Below are positions 42,836-50,425 of a stretch of DNA of 64,000 bases, piece after piece. This DNA is from E44-bin32 sp034430595 (lineage in GTDB: Bacteria > Chloroflexota > Anaerolineae > Anaerolineales > E44-bin32): the NCBI GenBank assembly GCA_034430595.1, contig DAOUEL010000012.1, forward strand, positions 6,761-70,760, read 5' to 3'. A program made the position numbers and the translations under genes. The first letter of the stretch is position 1, and every line of letters starts with the position of its first letter. Under the pieces are notes generated by a model. That model saw only the letters and a program-made list of their open reading frames with translations, was not told the origin of the DNA and made no database searches.

Positions 42836-42863
42836 ACAGGGCGCGAGGAATATCGCGCCCTGT
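42836..42863. terminator. Bidirectional hairpin between convergent genes
   Basis: Perfect 11-bp stem (42836-42846 with 42853-42863) with a GGAATA loop, midway between two convergent genes. It has no long T tract. Confidence 0.65.
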
Positions 42864-42885
42864 TCTACGTGTTGCTTACAGGGAT

Positions 42886-43122
42886 CTATTTCACACCGAA
42901 ATATCCCAGGGCTGTCTCCAGCAATTTTCCGGCTTGAAAGACAAACGTCGCCCTTGCCGTTGGAGGCAAGCGATCGAGGAATTGTTCGATTTCCATTTCG
43001 GGCTCTACCATCGGTGACTGGGTACAGCTGCGCAGCCATTCGAGCGCGTTGCCCCGGTACGGATCCGGCAGCGCCCTCAAGCGTTCGACAATCGCAGCTC
43101 CGCCTACTCCATGCTCCCTCAT
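42886..43122 (-). CDS. Small protein of unknown function
   Basis: 78 residues from the ATG at 43122, chosen because GGAGGAGAGAGAC lies directly upstream; the reading frame extends further but that part is antisense to the radical SAM gene. The protein is soluble, mostly helical and acidic in the middle (MVEPEMEIEQFLDRL). No family recognised. Divergent from the radical SAM gene across 128 nt. Confidence 0.6.
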   Translation of the reverse strand: MREHGVGGAAIVERLRALPDPYRGNALEWLRSCTQSPMVEPEMEIEQFLDRLPPTARATFVFQAGKLLETALGYFGVK

Positions 43123-43238
43123 GTCTCTCTCCTCCAAGGAATGGTCTTTGGTTCGCAGCACATTTAATGCAAGGTTCAGACCAGAGATCCGGGGGATGAG
43201 ACGTGACACTGCCAGCTTGAGTCTTTGAAGGCCTCTGC

Positions 43239-43244
43239 TATCAT
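43239..43244 (+). promoter_or_regulatory. -10 element of the radical SAM gene
   Basis: TATCAT 6 nt before the ATG with no ribosome binding site, as expected for a leaderless transcript. Confidence 0.45.
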
Positions 43245-43250
43245 CATGAC

Positions 43251-44156
43251 ATGCCAGAAGCAGCCTACCTGCAGTTGATCCGCAGTGGTGAACTCGAGCG
43301 GCGTACAGAGAGTGCGCGAGCCCGCGAAGCCGAATGCGACTTATGCGCCCGCAGCTGCGGCGTGAACCGCGCTGAACGCACCGGAGCCTGTCACACCGGC
43401 ACGCTGGCCCGGGTTGCCTCCTATGGGCCACATCATGGCGAGGAATTCCCGCTGCGCGGGCAGCGTGGATCGGGAACAATTTTCTTTTCATGGTGCAACT
43501 TACGTTGTATTTACTGCCAGAACCATGACATCAGCCAGAACCCGGCCGGGCGTGAAATCCAGAGTGAAGAGCTGGCAGGGATTATGCTTGAACTGCAACG
43601 CTCCGGCTGCCATAACATCAACCTGGTCTCTCCATCACATGTCGTGGCGGAGATTCTGGAAGCGCTCGTGATCGCCGCGGGTAAAGGCTTGCAGCTGCCG
43701 CTGGTCTACAACACCGGGGGATACGATTCGCTGAGCGCTCTGAGCTTGCTGGATGGAGTCGTGGATATCTATATGCCGGACATGAAATACAGTCAGCCTT
43801 CGATTGCACGGGGATATTCGAAGGTGCGGGATTACCCCCGGGTGAACCGGGCCGCGGTGAGCGAGATGCACCGCCAGGTCGGCGATCTGCAGCTGGACGA
43901 GCAGGGCCTGGCCGTCCGGGGGCTTCTGGTTCGCCACCTGATTCTACCCGGCCGGTTGGCAGGCACACGTGAGATTATGCATTTCCTTGCATCGGAGATC
44001 TCAACCGATACCTATGTAAACATCATGGATCAATACCGGCCTGCGTTCCAGGCAGAGGCTCATGCTCAAATCAACCGCCGCCCGACTCCGGACGAATATG
44101 ACGAGGCGCTTCAATGGGCGCGCGAGGTCGGGCTGCACCGCTTTGACCAGAGCTGA
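43251..44156 (+). CDS. Radical SAM protein, PflA-like (AmmeMemoRadiSam-type)
   Basis: 301 residues. N-terminal cysteine-rich segment (CDLCARSCGVNRAERTGACHTG, probably an extra metal site) followed by the radical SAM motif CNLRCIYCQN with Cys82, Cys86 and Cys89, then HNINLVSPSHVV and MPDMKYS, typical of the pyruvate formate-lyase-activating-enzyme-like branch. Members use S-adenosylmethionine and a 4Fe-4S cluster to make a 5'-deoxyadenosyl radical. Its target is unknown; no glycyl-radical enzyme is visible nearby, which argues for the AmmeMemoRadiSam relatives rather than a true PflA. Confidence 0.88.
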   Translation: MPEAAYLQLIRSGELERRTESARAREAECDLCARSCGVNRAERTGACHTGTLARVASYGPHHGEEFPLRGQRGSGTIFFSWCNLRCIYCQNHDISQNPAGREIQSEELAGIMLELQRSGCHNINLVSPSHVVAEILEALVIAAGKGLQLPLVYNTGGYDSLSALSLLDGVVDIYMPDMKYSQPSIARGYSKVRDYPRVNRAAVSEMHRQVGDLQLDEQGLAVRGLLVRHLILPGRLAGTREIMHFLASEISTDTYVNIMDQYRPAFQAEAHAQINRRPTPDEYDEALQWAREVGLHRFDQS

Positions 44157-44206
44157 GGAGAGCTTTACCCGGGTGGCGACCCTATACCTCTTTGCAGATA
44201 GAAACG

Positions 44207-44239
44207 AAAAGCGCCGGCGTCGTGACGCCGGCGCTTTTT
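44207..44239. terminator. Bidirectional intrinsic terminator
   Basis: Perfect inverted repeat with AAAA on one flank and TTTTT on the other (44207-44221 with 44224-44239), giving a GC-rich stem and U-run on both strands. It serves both the radical SAM gene and the convergent phosphofructokinase operon. Confidence 0.85.
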
Positions 44240-44256
44240 CGTAAGTGAAACCACGC

Positions 44257-45411
44257 TTAAGAGAGAAACATCGGCATACCTTCAACCCTGTGGATCTTCG
44301 GGCGGTAATTCTCGCGATCATACAATGCACCAACGTCGACCCGCTTGACCCCCTCCCGGGTCAGGGTCAGCGGGACGTGTTTGTAAATTCCGCTGCGTAG
44401 GGCGACCATGCGGCCGGTCTCACCTTTTATAGCCAGGTCTGCCGCCATCGTCGCATAATTAAATGCGACCATCAAGTCGAGCGAGTCCGGGCTGCCAGAT
44501 CGCATCAGGTAGGCTACCTGCTGGTAGATAATATTCTCACCCGTTAGTTCCTTTATCAGATCCCCCAACACGGCCCCGACCCCACCCAGCTTCTTGTGCC
44601 CGTAAGCATCTGCCCGGCCGCTCAGCACCATCTCACCACCCTCCATGGTCGCGCCTTCCGAGATGGTCATCATGGCGTAATTGCTCGGATTGGTTTCCTT
44701 ATCGGAGATCAACAGATGTGCCACACGCTCAGGGTCGAAGGGAACTTCGGAGATCAAGGCTCGATCGACACCTGCCAGGTAAGCCGCGACAAGCGAGGTT
44801 TCACCGCTGTAGCGGCCAAAGAGTTCGATGATTGCGACCCGCTCATGCGAGCCGGAGCTCGTCCGCAGGTTGTGGATAAAGCCGACGCTGCGCGTGACTG
44901 CGGTTGAGAAGCCAATGCAGTAGTCCGTTCCGAAGACGTCGTTATCCATCGTCTTTGGAATCGCGACGACCGGCACACCTTCATCATGCAGGCGTAGCGC
45001 GTAGGAGAGTGTATCATCTCCCCCAATTGGAATGAGCGCGTCCAGGCCGAGCTTCTCAATCACCTGCAGGACATGCGGTGTGAAATCCTGCACCTCGCCG
45101 TTTCCCGGTACCCCCTCTCCAGCAAGGAACTCGGGCACCCGTTCGGGTTTGACCTTGCTTGGGTTCGTCCGGGAAGTGTGCAGGAACGTGCCGCCGGTCC
45201 GATCGACTGTACGTACCCGTGCCGAATCCAGATCGATGGTATTCGCTTCCACCGAGGCCGGATCATCTGGTTGACATTCGAGCAGGCCAGCCCAACCACG
45301 CCGAATCCCCAGCACTGTGTGCCCATCGTCTAGGACGCGATTTACTACTGCTTTGATACACGGGTTCAGGCCAGGGACGTCACCGCCGCCAGTTAGAATT
45401 CCAATTTTCAT
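44257..45411 (-). CDS. Phosphofructokinase, PPi-type active site
   Basis: 384 residues from the ATG at 45411 (MKIGILTGGGDVPGLNP, preceded by AAGGCGG). Phosphofructokinase fold with the substrate loop PKTMDND. Asp133 in GGDDT and Lys153 in PKTMDND replace the Gly residues of ATP-dependent enzymes (GGDGS and PGTID); this Asp/Lys pair is the known signature of pyrophosphate-dependent phosphofructokinase. It therefore probably phosphorylates fructose 6-phosphate reversibly with PPi. Length is above the usual 320 of ATP-PFK because of insertions in the C-terminal half. Lies 42 nt downstream of the ATP-type paralogue, last gene of the dnaE operon. Confidence 0.88.
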   Translation of the reverse strand: MKIGILTGGGDVPGLNPCIKAVVNRVLDDGHTVLGIRRGWAGLLECQPDDPASVEANTIDLDSARVRTVDRTGGTFLHTSRTNPSKVKPERVPEFLAGEGVPGNGEVQDFTPHVLQVIEKLGLDALIPIGGDDTLSYALRLHDEGVPVVAIPKTMDNDVFGTDYCIGFSTAVTRSVGFIHNLRTSSGSHERVAIIELFGRYSGETSLVAAYLAGVDRALISEVPFDPERVAHLLISDKETNPSNYAMMTISEGATMEGGEMVLSGRADAYGHKKLGGVGAVLGDLIKELTGENIIYQQVAYLMRSGSPDSLDLMVAFNYATMAADLAIKGETGRMVALRSGIYKHVPLTLTREGVKRVDVGALYDRENYRPKIHRVEGMPMFLS

Positions 45412-45453
45412 CGAATCCGCCTTTGATGCAGAGAGTACAGGCTGCACACAGTT

Positions 45454-46425
45454 TCAACGGGCAAGTATGTGAGCCATGTCATAGAACTCGAGGTTTACCT
45501 TGCGGGTTTTCTGGGTAACCTCAGCCAGATCATGCAGTGTGAGCACTCGCCCCTGCAATCCGATCATTTTATCGGTTACGCCCTCAATCAGGGCATCTAC
45601 GGCGCGAACACCCATGCGCGTGGCGAGCATGCGGTCGAAGGCTGATGGAATGCCGCCACGCGGGACGTGGCCAAGGATCGTGACCCGGGTTTCAAACCCG
45701 ACCTCGCCCTGTTCAAGTGCGTTTTTGACCTGATCGGGGGTATAGGAGGCACCCTCAGCCATGATGATGATCGCGTGTGTCTTGCCGCGCTCGTAAGCCT
45801 GCTCGATCCGGTCGGCGATCTCATCCAGCGGGATCTCCTTCTCGGGGATGATAACGACCTCCGCTCCACAGATAACGCCCGTGATCAAAGCCAGGTATCC
45901 ACAGTTTCGCCCCATCGTGACAACCAGGAATGCTCGTTGGTGCGAGGAAGCCGTATCCCGCAGCTTATCAACCGCCTCCATGATCGTATTGAGGGCTGTA
46001 TCCACACCCAGTGACATGTCTGTGCCCCAGATGTCGTTATCGATCGAAGCGGGTATCCCAACGACATTTACCCCCATCTCCGCCAGGACATGAGCACCGC
46101 GCATCGAGCCGTCGCCGCCGATAACGACCATGGCATCGATCCCCGATTCGTTTAATTCCCGTAGCGCCTGGCGTTGGCCTTTATGTTCCATGAATTCGGG
46201 ACAGCGTGCCGTTCGCAGGAAGGTGCCGCCGCGCTGCAAAATCCCGCCCACGTCGCGTGCCCGCAGCACTTCCATCTCACCCCGGATCAAGCCATCGAAT
46301 CCTTCCTGGATGCCGATCACATCCAGGCCATGATAGAGAGCCGTCCGTACGGAAGCACGAATCGAGGGGTTAATGCCGGGTGCATCCCCACCGGAAGTTA
46401 GAATACCGAGTGTTTTAATATTCAT
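45454..46425 (-). CDS. pfkA: 6-phosphofructokinase, ATP-type
   Basis: 323 residues, the usual length of bacterial ATP-PFK. N-terminal GILTSGGDAPGINP and GGDGS at residues 103-107 with Gly106, the residue of ATP-dependent enzymes, and SIDNDI with the catalytic Asp. The position that is Gly in most ATP enzymes (PGTIDND) is Ala here (PASIDND). Commits fructose 6-phosphate to glycolysis. The start overlaps the dnaE stop by 4 nt, so it is translationally coupled to the replicative polymerase, and the PPi-type paralogue follows. Confidence 0.92.
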   Translation of the reverse strand: MNIKTLGILTSGGDAPGINPSIRASVRTALYHGLDVIGIQEGFDGLIRGEMEVLRARDVGGILQRGGTFLRTARCPEFMEHKGQRQALRELNESGIDAMVVIGGDGSMRGAHVLAEMGVNVVGIPASIDNDIWGTDMSLGVDTALNTIMEAVDKLRDTASSHQRAFLVVTMGRNCGYLALITGVICGAEVVIIPEKEIPLDEIADRIEQAYERGKTHAIIIMAEGASYTPDQVKNALEQGEVGFETRVTILGHVPRGGIPSAFDRMLATRMGVRAVDALIEGVTDKMIGLQGRVLTLHDLAEVTQKTRKVNLEFYDMAHILAR

Positions 46426-49400
46426 TGGATCCTCAGAGGTTCAATCCGGATCGCCCGTTCGCCAAGCAGTTCTATCAGCTGAGCGTGCAGTTCGGGTGAA
46501 TAGCCGGTGGTCGATTGCGGAAAATCCATGTGGTAACGGCGGGAAGCCTCGAAGAGTAAGAAAGCAAAATGATCCTCACCGGGGTAAGAACTCAAGAGGC
46601 CATGAACCCGTCTCAACCGCCGCGCATCACGCTGTGGGTCGCCAGTCGAATTGATCATGATCGTGATCATCCGGGGTTCGGCCGTCCCGTTCTCGCGACG
46701 GCTCTCATAGGATGCCAGCTCTTGTTTTCCGCTCGATGCCCCGGTCGATCCATGTTCCTTCAGGATCGCCGGATCGTGGCTGATGGTTGGAATTCCGAGG
46801 GCAATCGTTGAATCATTTACCGGGGGATCAGGAGCTGCGGATGGCAGATCGATGTTCCGGGTATCATGCGGCATTTCGGGCAGGTCATTGACCTCGGTCT
46901 CAACCAGCACCAGGTCCTCGATATCAACCGGTAATGGGAGGTCATTAAAAGCCGGGAATGGATCGGGTGGATTCTGGCTGGATGGATTGGTTTGGCTTGA
47001 AGCACGGATTGCGTTTAGTGGTTTAAGCCGCTTGTAATCAGCGGTTATGCTGTCAACCAGGATCTTTGGTTCGCCCCGTTCCCGGTCGACCTTGCCGGTT
47101 ACAACGACGATGCTGTCATTCTCGATCCAATCGACGACCTTGTTCCATGCCCGGCTGAAGACGACCAGCTCGATTTTCCCTTGCAAATCTTCCAGCGTGA
47201 TGAAACCCATAGCCTTGCCGGTGCGTGTTTGATAAGGTCGGATCGCGACGACTTCTCCCGCCATCCGAACTTCCTGCCCATGTGTGGTTTCTTCCAGGTC
47301 GGCGCTGAAATGGGAGACGATCTGGGTCAACTCATCCATGTGCTGCGTGAGCGGGTGAGCTGAGACATACACACCCAGCAGTTCCTTTTCCCACTGCAGC
47401 AGCCTGCGCTGTGGAACGTTAGCGGCGATATCCGGCAGATCGAGAGTTTCCTCCACGCCGGTCGCCTCTCCGAAGAAGGTCATCTGGCCAACCTCGGAGG
47501 CCTTGAAATGCGCACCGGAGAGCGCCGTGATGCGGTCGAGCGAATCGAGCATTGTGATGCGCTGTGCGAGATCATCCAGTGCCCCGACCCGAACCAGGCT
47601 CTCCAGGGCCCGCTTGCCAACCAGCCGCAGATCCACCCGCCGGGAGAATTCTTCCAGGCTTGAGAAGGTCCCTTCCGCTTCGCGTGCGGAAAGAATCGCT
47701 TCTACCGCTCCGTCGCCGACATTCTTCGTCGCGCCCAGACCAAAGCGGATCGTGGGCGTGCCACTGGCTGTGTCCTCAGCAGAAAAATCCAACTGGCTGA
47801 AGTTGACGTTGGGCGGGAGCACGTCAAAGCCCATGCGCCGACAGTCGGCAATATAGACCGCGACCTTTTCCGTGTCGTGTTTGAAAACCGAGAGCAGCGC
47901 CGTCATGTATTCAAGTGCAAAATGTGCCTTGAGGTAGGCGGTCTTGACCGCGATGACCCCGTAGTCCGCAGCATGGGCCTTATTGAAACCGTAGCGGGCG
48001 AAGTTCTCCCAATCGTCAAAGACCTCGGTCGCCGTGGTCTGATCGATGCCGCCGGATACAGAGCCCTTGATGAATTTTTCACGGTGACGCTTGAGCTGTT
48101 TCTCTTTCTTCTTTGCGATGGCTTTTCTAAGACCATCCGCCTCGGAGGCCGTATATCCGGCCATCTCCATCGCCGCAAACATGATCTGTTCCTGATAAAC
48201 CGGGATGCCGTATGTTTCCTCGAAGATATTCGCCAGGGTCGGATGGCGGTATGCAATCTGTTCCTCACCATGCATGCGGCGAATATAAGTCGGGATGAAT
48301 TCCATTGGTCCCGGCCGGTAAAGTGCGACCATGGCGATAACGTTCGCCAACTCGCGCGGCTTCATCTCCATCAGGTAGCGGCGCATGCCCACGCCTTCAA
48401 CCTGGAAGACCCCCAGGACCTCGCCCCGCCCGAGAAGTTCGAAGGTCTCGGGATCGTCGACCGGGATGGAGTGAATATCCAGCGTGACTCCGTGCCGCTC
48501 TTGAATTAACTCGCAGGCACGCGCCATCACGGTCAGCGTTGATAGGCCGAGAAAATCAACCTTGAGCAGGCCGAGTGAATCGATAATTTGCATCTCGAAT
48601 TGCGTGACTGAGCCGATCGGATTCTCTTCGCTGTTGCCGCCCGTCGGGCGATGAAGGGGGACATACTCAGTGATCGGTTTATCGGTGATGATCACCCCGG
48701 CCGCATGCGTCCCGGCATTTCGAACGACACCCTCGAGCTTGGTCGCGGTATCGATCAACTCCCGCAGGTAGGGAGTCTCCTCATAAATTTGACGCAGGCC
48801 AGCTTCCTGCTTCAGGGCTTCAGGGATCGACATCGGTTTACCGGGAATGTTAGGGATCATCTTGGCTACCCGGTCAACATCCGGCAGGGGAATATCGAGC
48901 ACACGACCAACATCCCGAATTGCGGCTCGGGCGCCCAGCGTACCAAAGGTGATAATTTGCGCAACTTTGTCGCGGCCGTACTTGTCGGCCGTATATTCGA
49001 GCATGCGGTAGCGCTGGTCATCCTGGAAATCGAGGTCGATGTCGGGCATTGAAACCCGGCCTGGATTGAGAAAACGTTCAAAGATCAGGCCGTGCTCGAT
49101 CGGATCGACTAATGTGATTTCTAGGCTGTAGGCCACGATCGAACCAGCGGCCGAGCCGCGGGCGTTGTACCAGATGTCCTGTTCGCGGGCGTAACGGCAG
49201 AGATCCCAGACGATCAGGAAGTAATTATCAAAGCCCATTTCGTGGATAATTTTCAGCTCGTAATCGAGCCGTTCCCTGATCTCGGGAATGCTGCTTTGCG
49301 TTCCGTAGCGTTTCTGCAGTCCGGTTTCACAGAGCTGGTGCAGGTAGGACTGTGAGCTCTGCCCCTGTGGAACATCAAAAGGCGGCAGCCGGTAGCCCTG

Positions 49401-50231
49401 AAATTCGAGGTCCAGCTCGCAGCGCTCCGCGATCCAGAGCGTGTTCTCGAGCGCGCCGGGGACGTGGCCAAAGAGCTCCCGCATTTCCTGTGGCGACCGC
49501 AGGTAGTAGGAGGGATCGGTCATCCGCATCCGGTCCGGGTCGGTATAGAGCGAACCGGTCTGAATGCAGAGCAGGATATCCTGCAGCTCAGCATCAGATG
49601 GTTGAACGTAATGCACGTCATTCGTTGCGATGAAATGTGCATCATAGCGGTTGCCCAGCTCGATTAACTTCCGGTTGATCTCCGGCAGCTCGGGAATATC
49701 ATGATCCTGCAGCTCGAAGAAGAAGCGGTCGCGTCCGAATACCTCCATGTACCAGTCGAGCAGCTTGCGTGCCTGTTCATCCTGACCGTTCTGAAGCGCG
49801 CGCGGTACCTCGCCAGAGAGACAGCCGGTGGAGCATATCAGGCCTTCATTATGGGCGGCCAGAAATTCATGATCGATGCGCGGCCGATAGTAGAATCCTT
49901 CCAGCTGGGAAGCCGTGGCGATATCGAGCAAATTGCGGTAGCCCGTTTCATTTTCTGCCAGCAGCAGCAGGTGGAAGGATCGGCTGTCCAACGTGGAGTC
50001 GCGGTCCTGCATCCCCCGGCTCGCCAGGTAGCCTTCCATGCCGATGATTGGTTTGATATCGGCATTGCGGGCTGCACGGAAGAAATCGATTACACCGAAC
50101 ATCGCGCCGTGATCGGTCAAAGCCAGGGCCGGCATACCCATGGCCTTAGCCTGCTCAACAAGCTTATCGACCTTACTCAGGCCATCCAGGAGCGAATATT
50201 CAGAGTGTACGTGTAGGTGGACGAAGGACAT
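46422..50231 (-). CDS. dnaE: DNA polymerase III subunit alpha
   Basis: 1269 residues from the ATG at 50231 (GGGAGAGGC ahead of it). The replicative polymerase catalytic subunit. Domains in order: N-terminal PHP domain (FVHLHVHSEYSLLDGLSKV), the C-family polymerase core with the catalytic aspartates in SMPDIDLDFQDD and GSAAGSIVAY, the fingers region (RYGFNKAHAADYGVIA), helix-hairpin-helix motifs, and the C-terminal OB-fold (VRMAGEVVAIRPYQTRTGKAMGFITLEDLQG). The last about 150 residues form an extra domain beyond the OB-fold. Genes for the two phosphofructokinases follow in the same operon. Confidence 0.97.
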   Translation of the reverse strand: MSFVHLHVHSEYSLLDGLSKVDKLVEQAKAMGMPALALTDHGAMFGVIDFFRAARNADIKPIIGMEGYLASRGMQDRDSTLDSRSFHLLLLAENETGYRNLLDIATASQLEGFYYRPRIDHEFLAAHNEGLICSTGCLSGEVPRALQNGQDEQARKLLDWYMEVFGRDRFFFELQDHDIPELPEINRKLIELGNRYDAHFIATNDVHYVQPSDAELQDILLCIQTGSLYTDPDRMRMTDPSYYLRSPQEMRELFGHVPGALENTLWIAERCELDLEFQGYRLPPFDVPQGQSSQSYLHQLCETGLQKRYGTQSSIPEIRERLDYELKIIHEMGFDNYFLIVWDLCRYAREQDIWYNARGSAAGSIVAYSLEITLVDPIEHGLIFERFLNPGRVSMPDIDLDFQDDQRYRMLEYTADKYGRDKVAQIITFGTLGARAAIRDVGRVLDIPLPDVDRVAKMIPNIPGKPMSIPEALKQEAGLRQIYEETPYLRELIDTATKLEGVVRNAGTHAAGVIITDKPITEYVPLHRPTGGNSEENPIGSVTQFEMQIIDSLGLLKVDFLGLSTLTVMARACELIQERHGVTLDIHSIPVDDPETFELLGRGEVLGVFQVEGVGMRRYLMEMKPRELANVIAMVALYRPGPMEFIPTYIRRMHGEEQIAYRHPTLANIFEETYGIPVYQEQIMFAAMEMAGYTASEADGLRKAIAKKKEKQLKRHREKFIKGSVSGGIDQTTATEVFDDWENFARYGFNKAHAADYGVIAVKTAYLKAHFALEYMTALLSVFKHDTEKVAVYIADCRRMGFDVLPPNVNFSQLDFSAEDTASGTPTIRFGLGATKNVGDGAVEAILSAREAEGTFSSLEEFSRRVDLRLVGKRALESLVRVGALDDLAQRITMLDSLDRITALSGAHFKASEVGQMTFFGEATGVEETLDLPDIAANVPQRRLLQWEKELLGVYVSAHPLTQHMDELTQIVSHFSADLEETTHGQEVRMAGEVVAIRPYQTRTGKAMGFITLEDLQGKIELVVFSRAWNKVVDWIENDSIVVVTGKVDRERGEPKILVDSITADYKRLKPLNAIRASSQTNPSSQNPPDPFPAFNDLPLPVDIEDLVLVETEVNDLPEMPHDTRNIDLPSAAPDPPVNDSTIALGIPTISHDPAILKEHGSTGASSGKQELASYESRRENGTAEPRMITIMINSTGDPQRDARRLRRVHGLLSSYPGEDHFAFLLFEASRRYHMDFPQSTTGYSPELHAQLIELLGERAIRIEPLRIQ

Positions 50232-50425
50232 GCCTCTCCCGACCGGCTGGAGATGCGCCGATACTGGTTGCACCGCAGAAACCGATTATAGTCAACAGAT
50301 GGTGCTGCCGCTAGTGTTCTGACCGTTAAAGATGGAAATTTTAAGGTTGCTGTATATCAACCGCTTCCGTTCCATGCTACCCTCAGGTTCAGAAGTGGCC
50401 GCCGGCACTATGCGAAGGAGCATCT

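Noticed and set aside
43123..43491. Longer version of the 78-residue minus-strand protein
   Set aside because: The extra N-terminal part is the antisense of the radical SAM gene, and the internal ATG at 43122 has a strong ribosome binding site.
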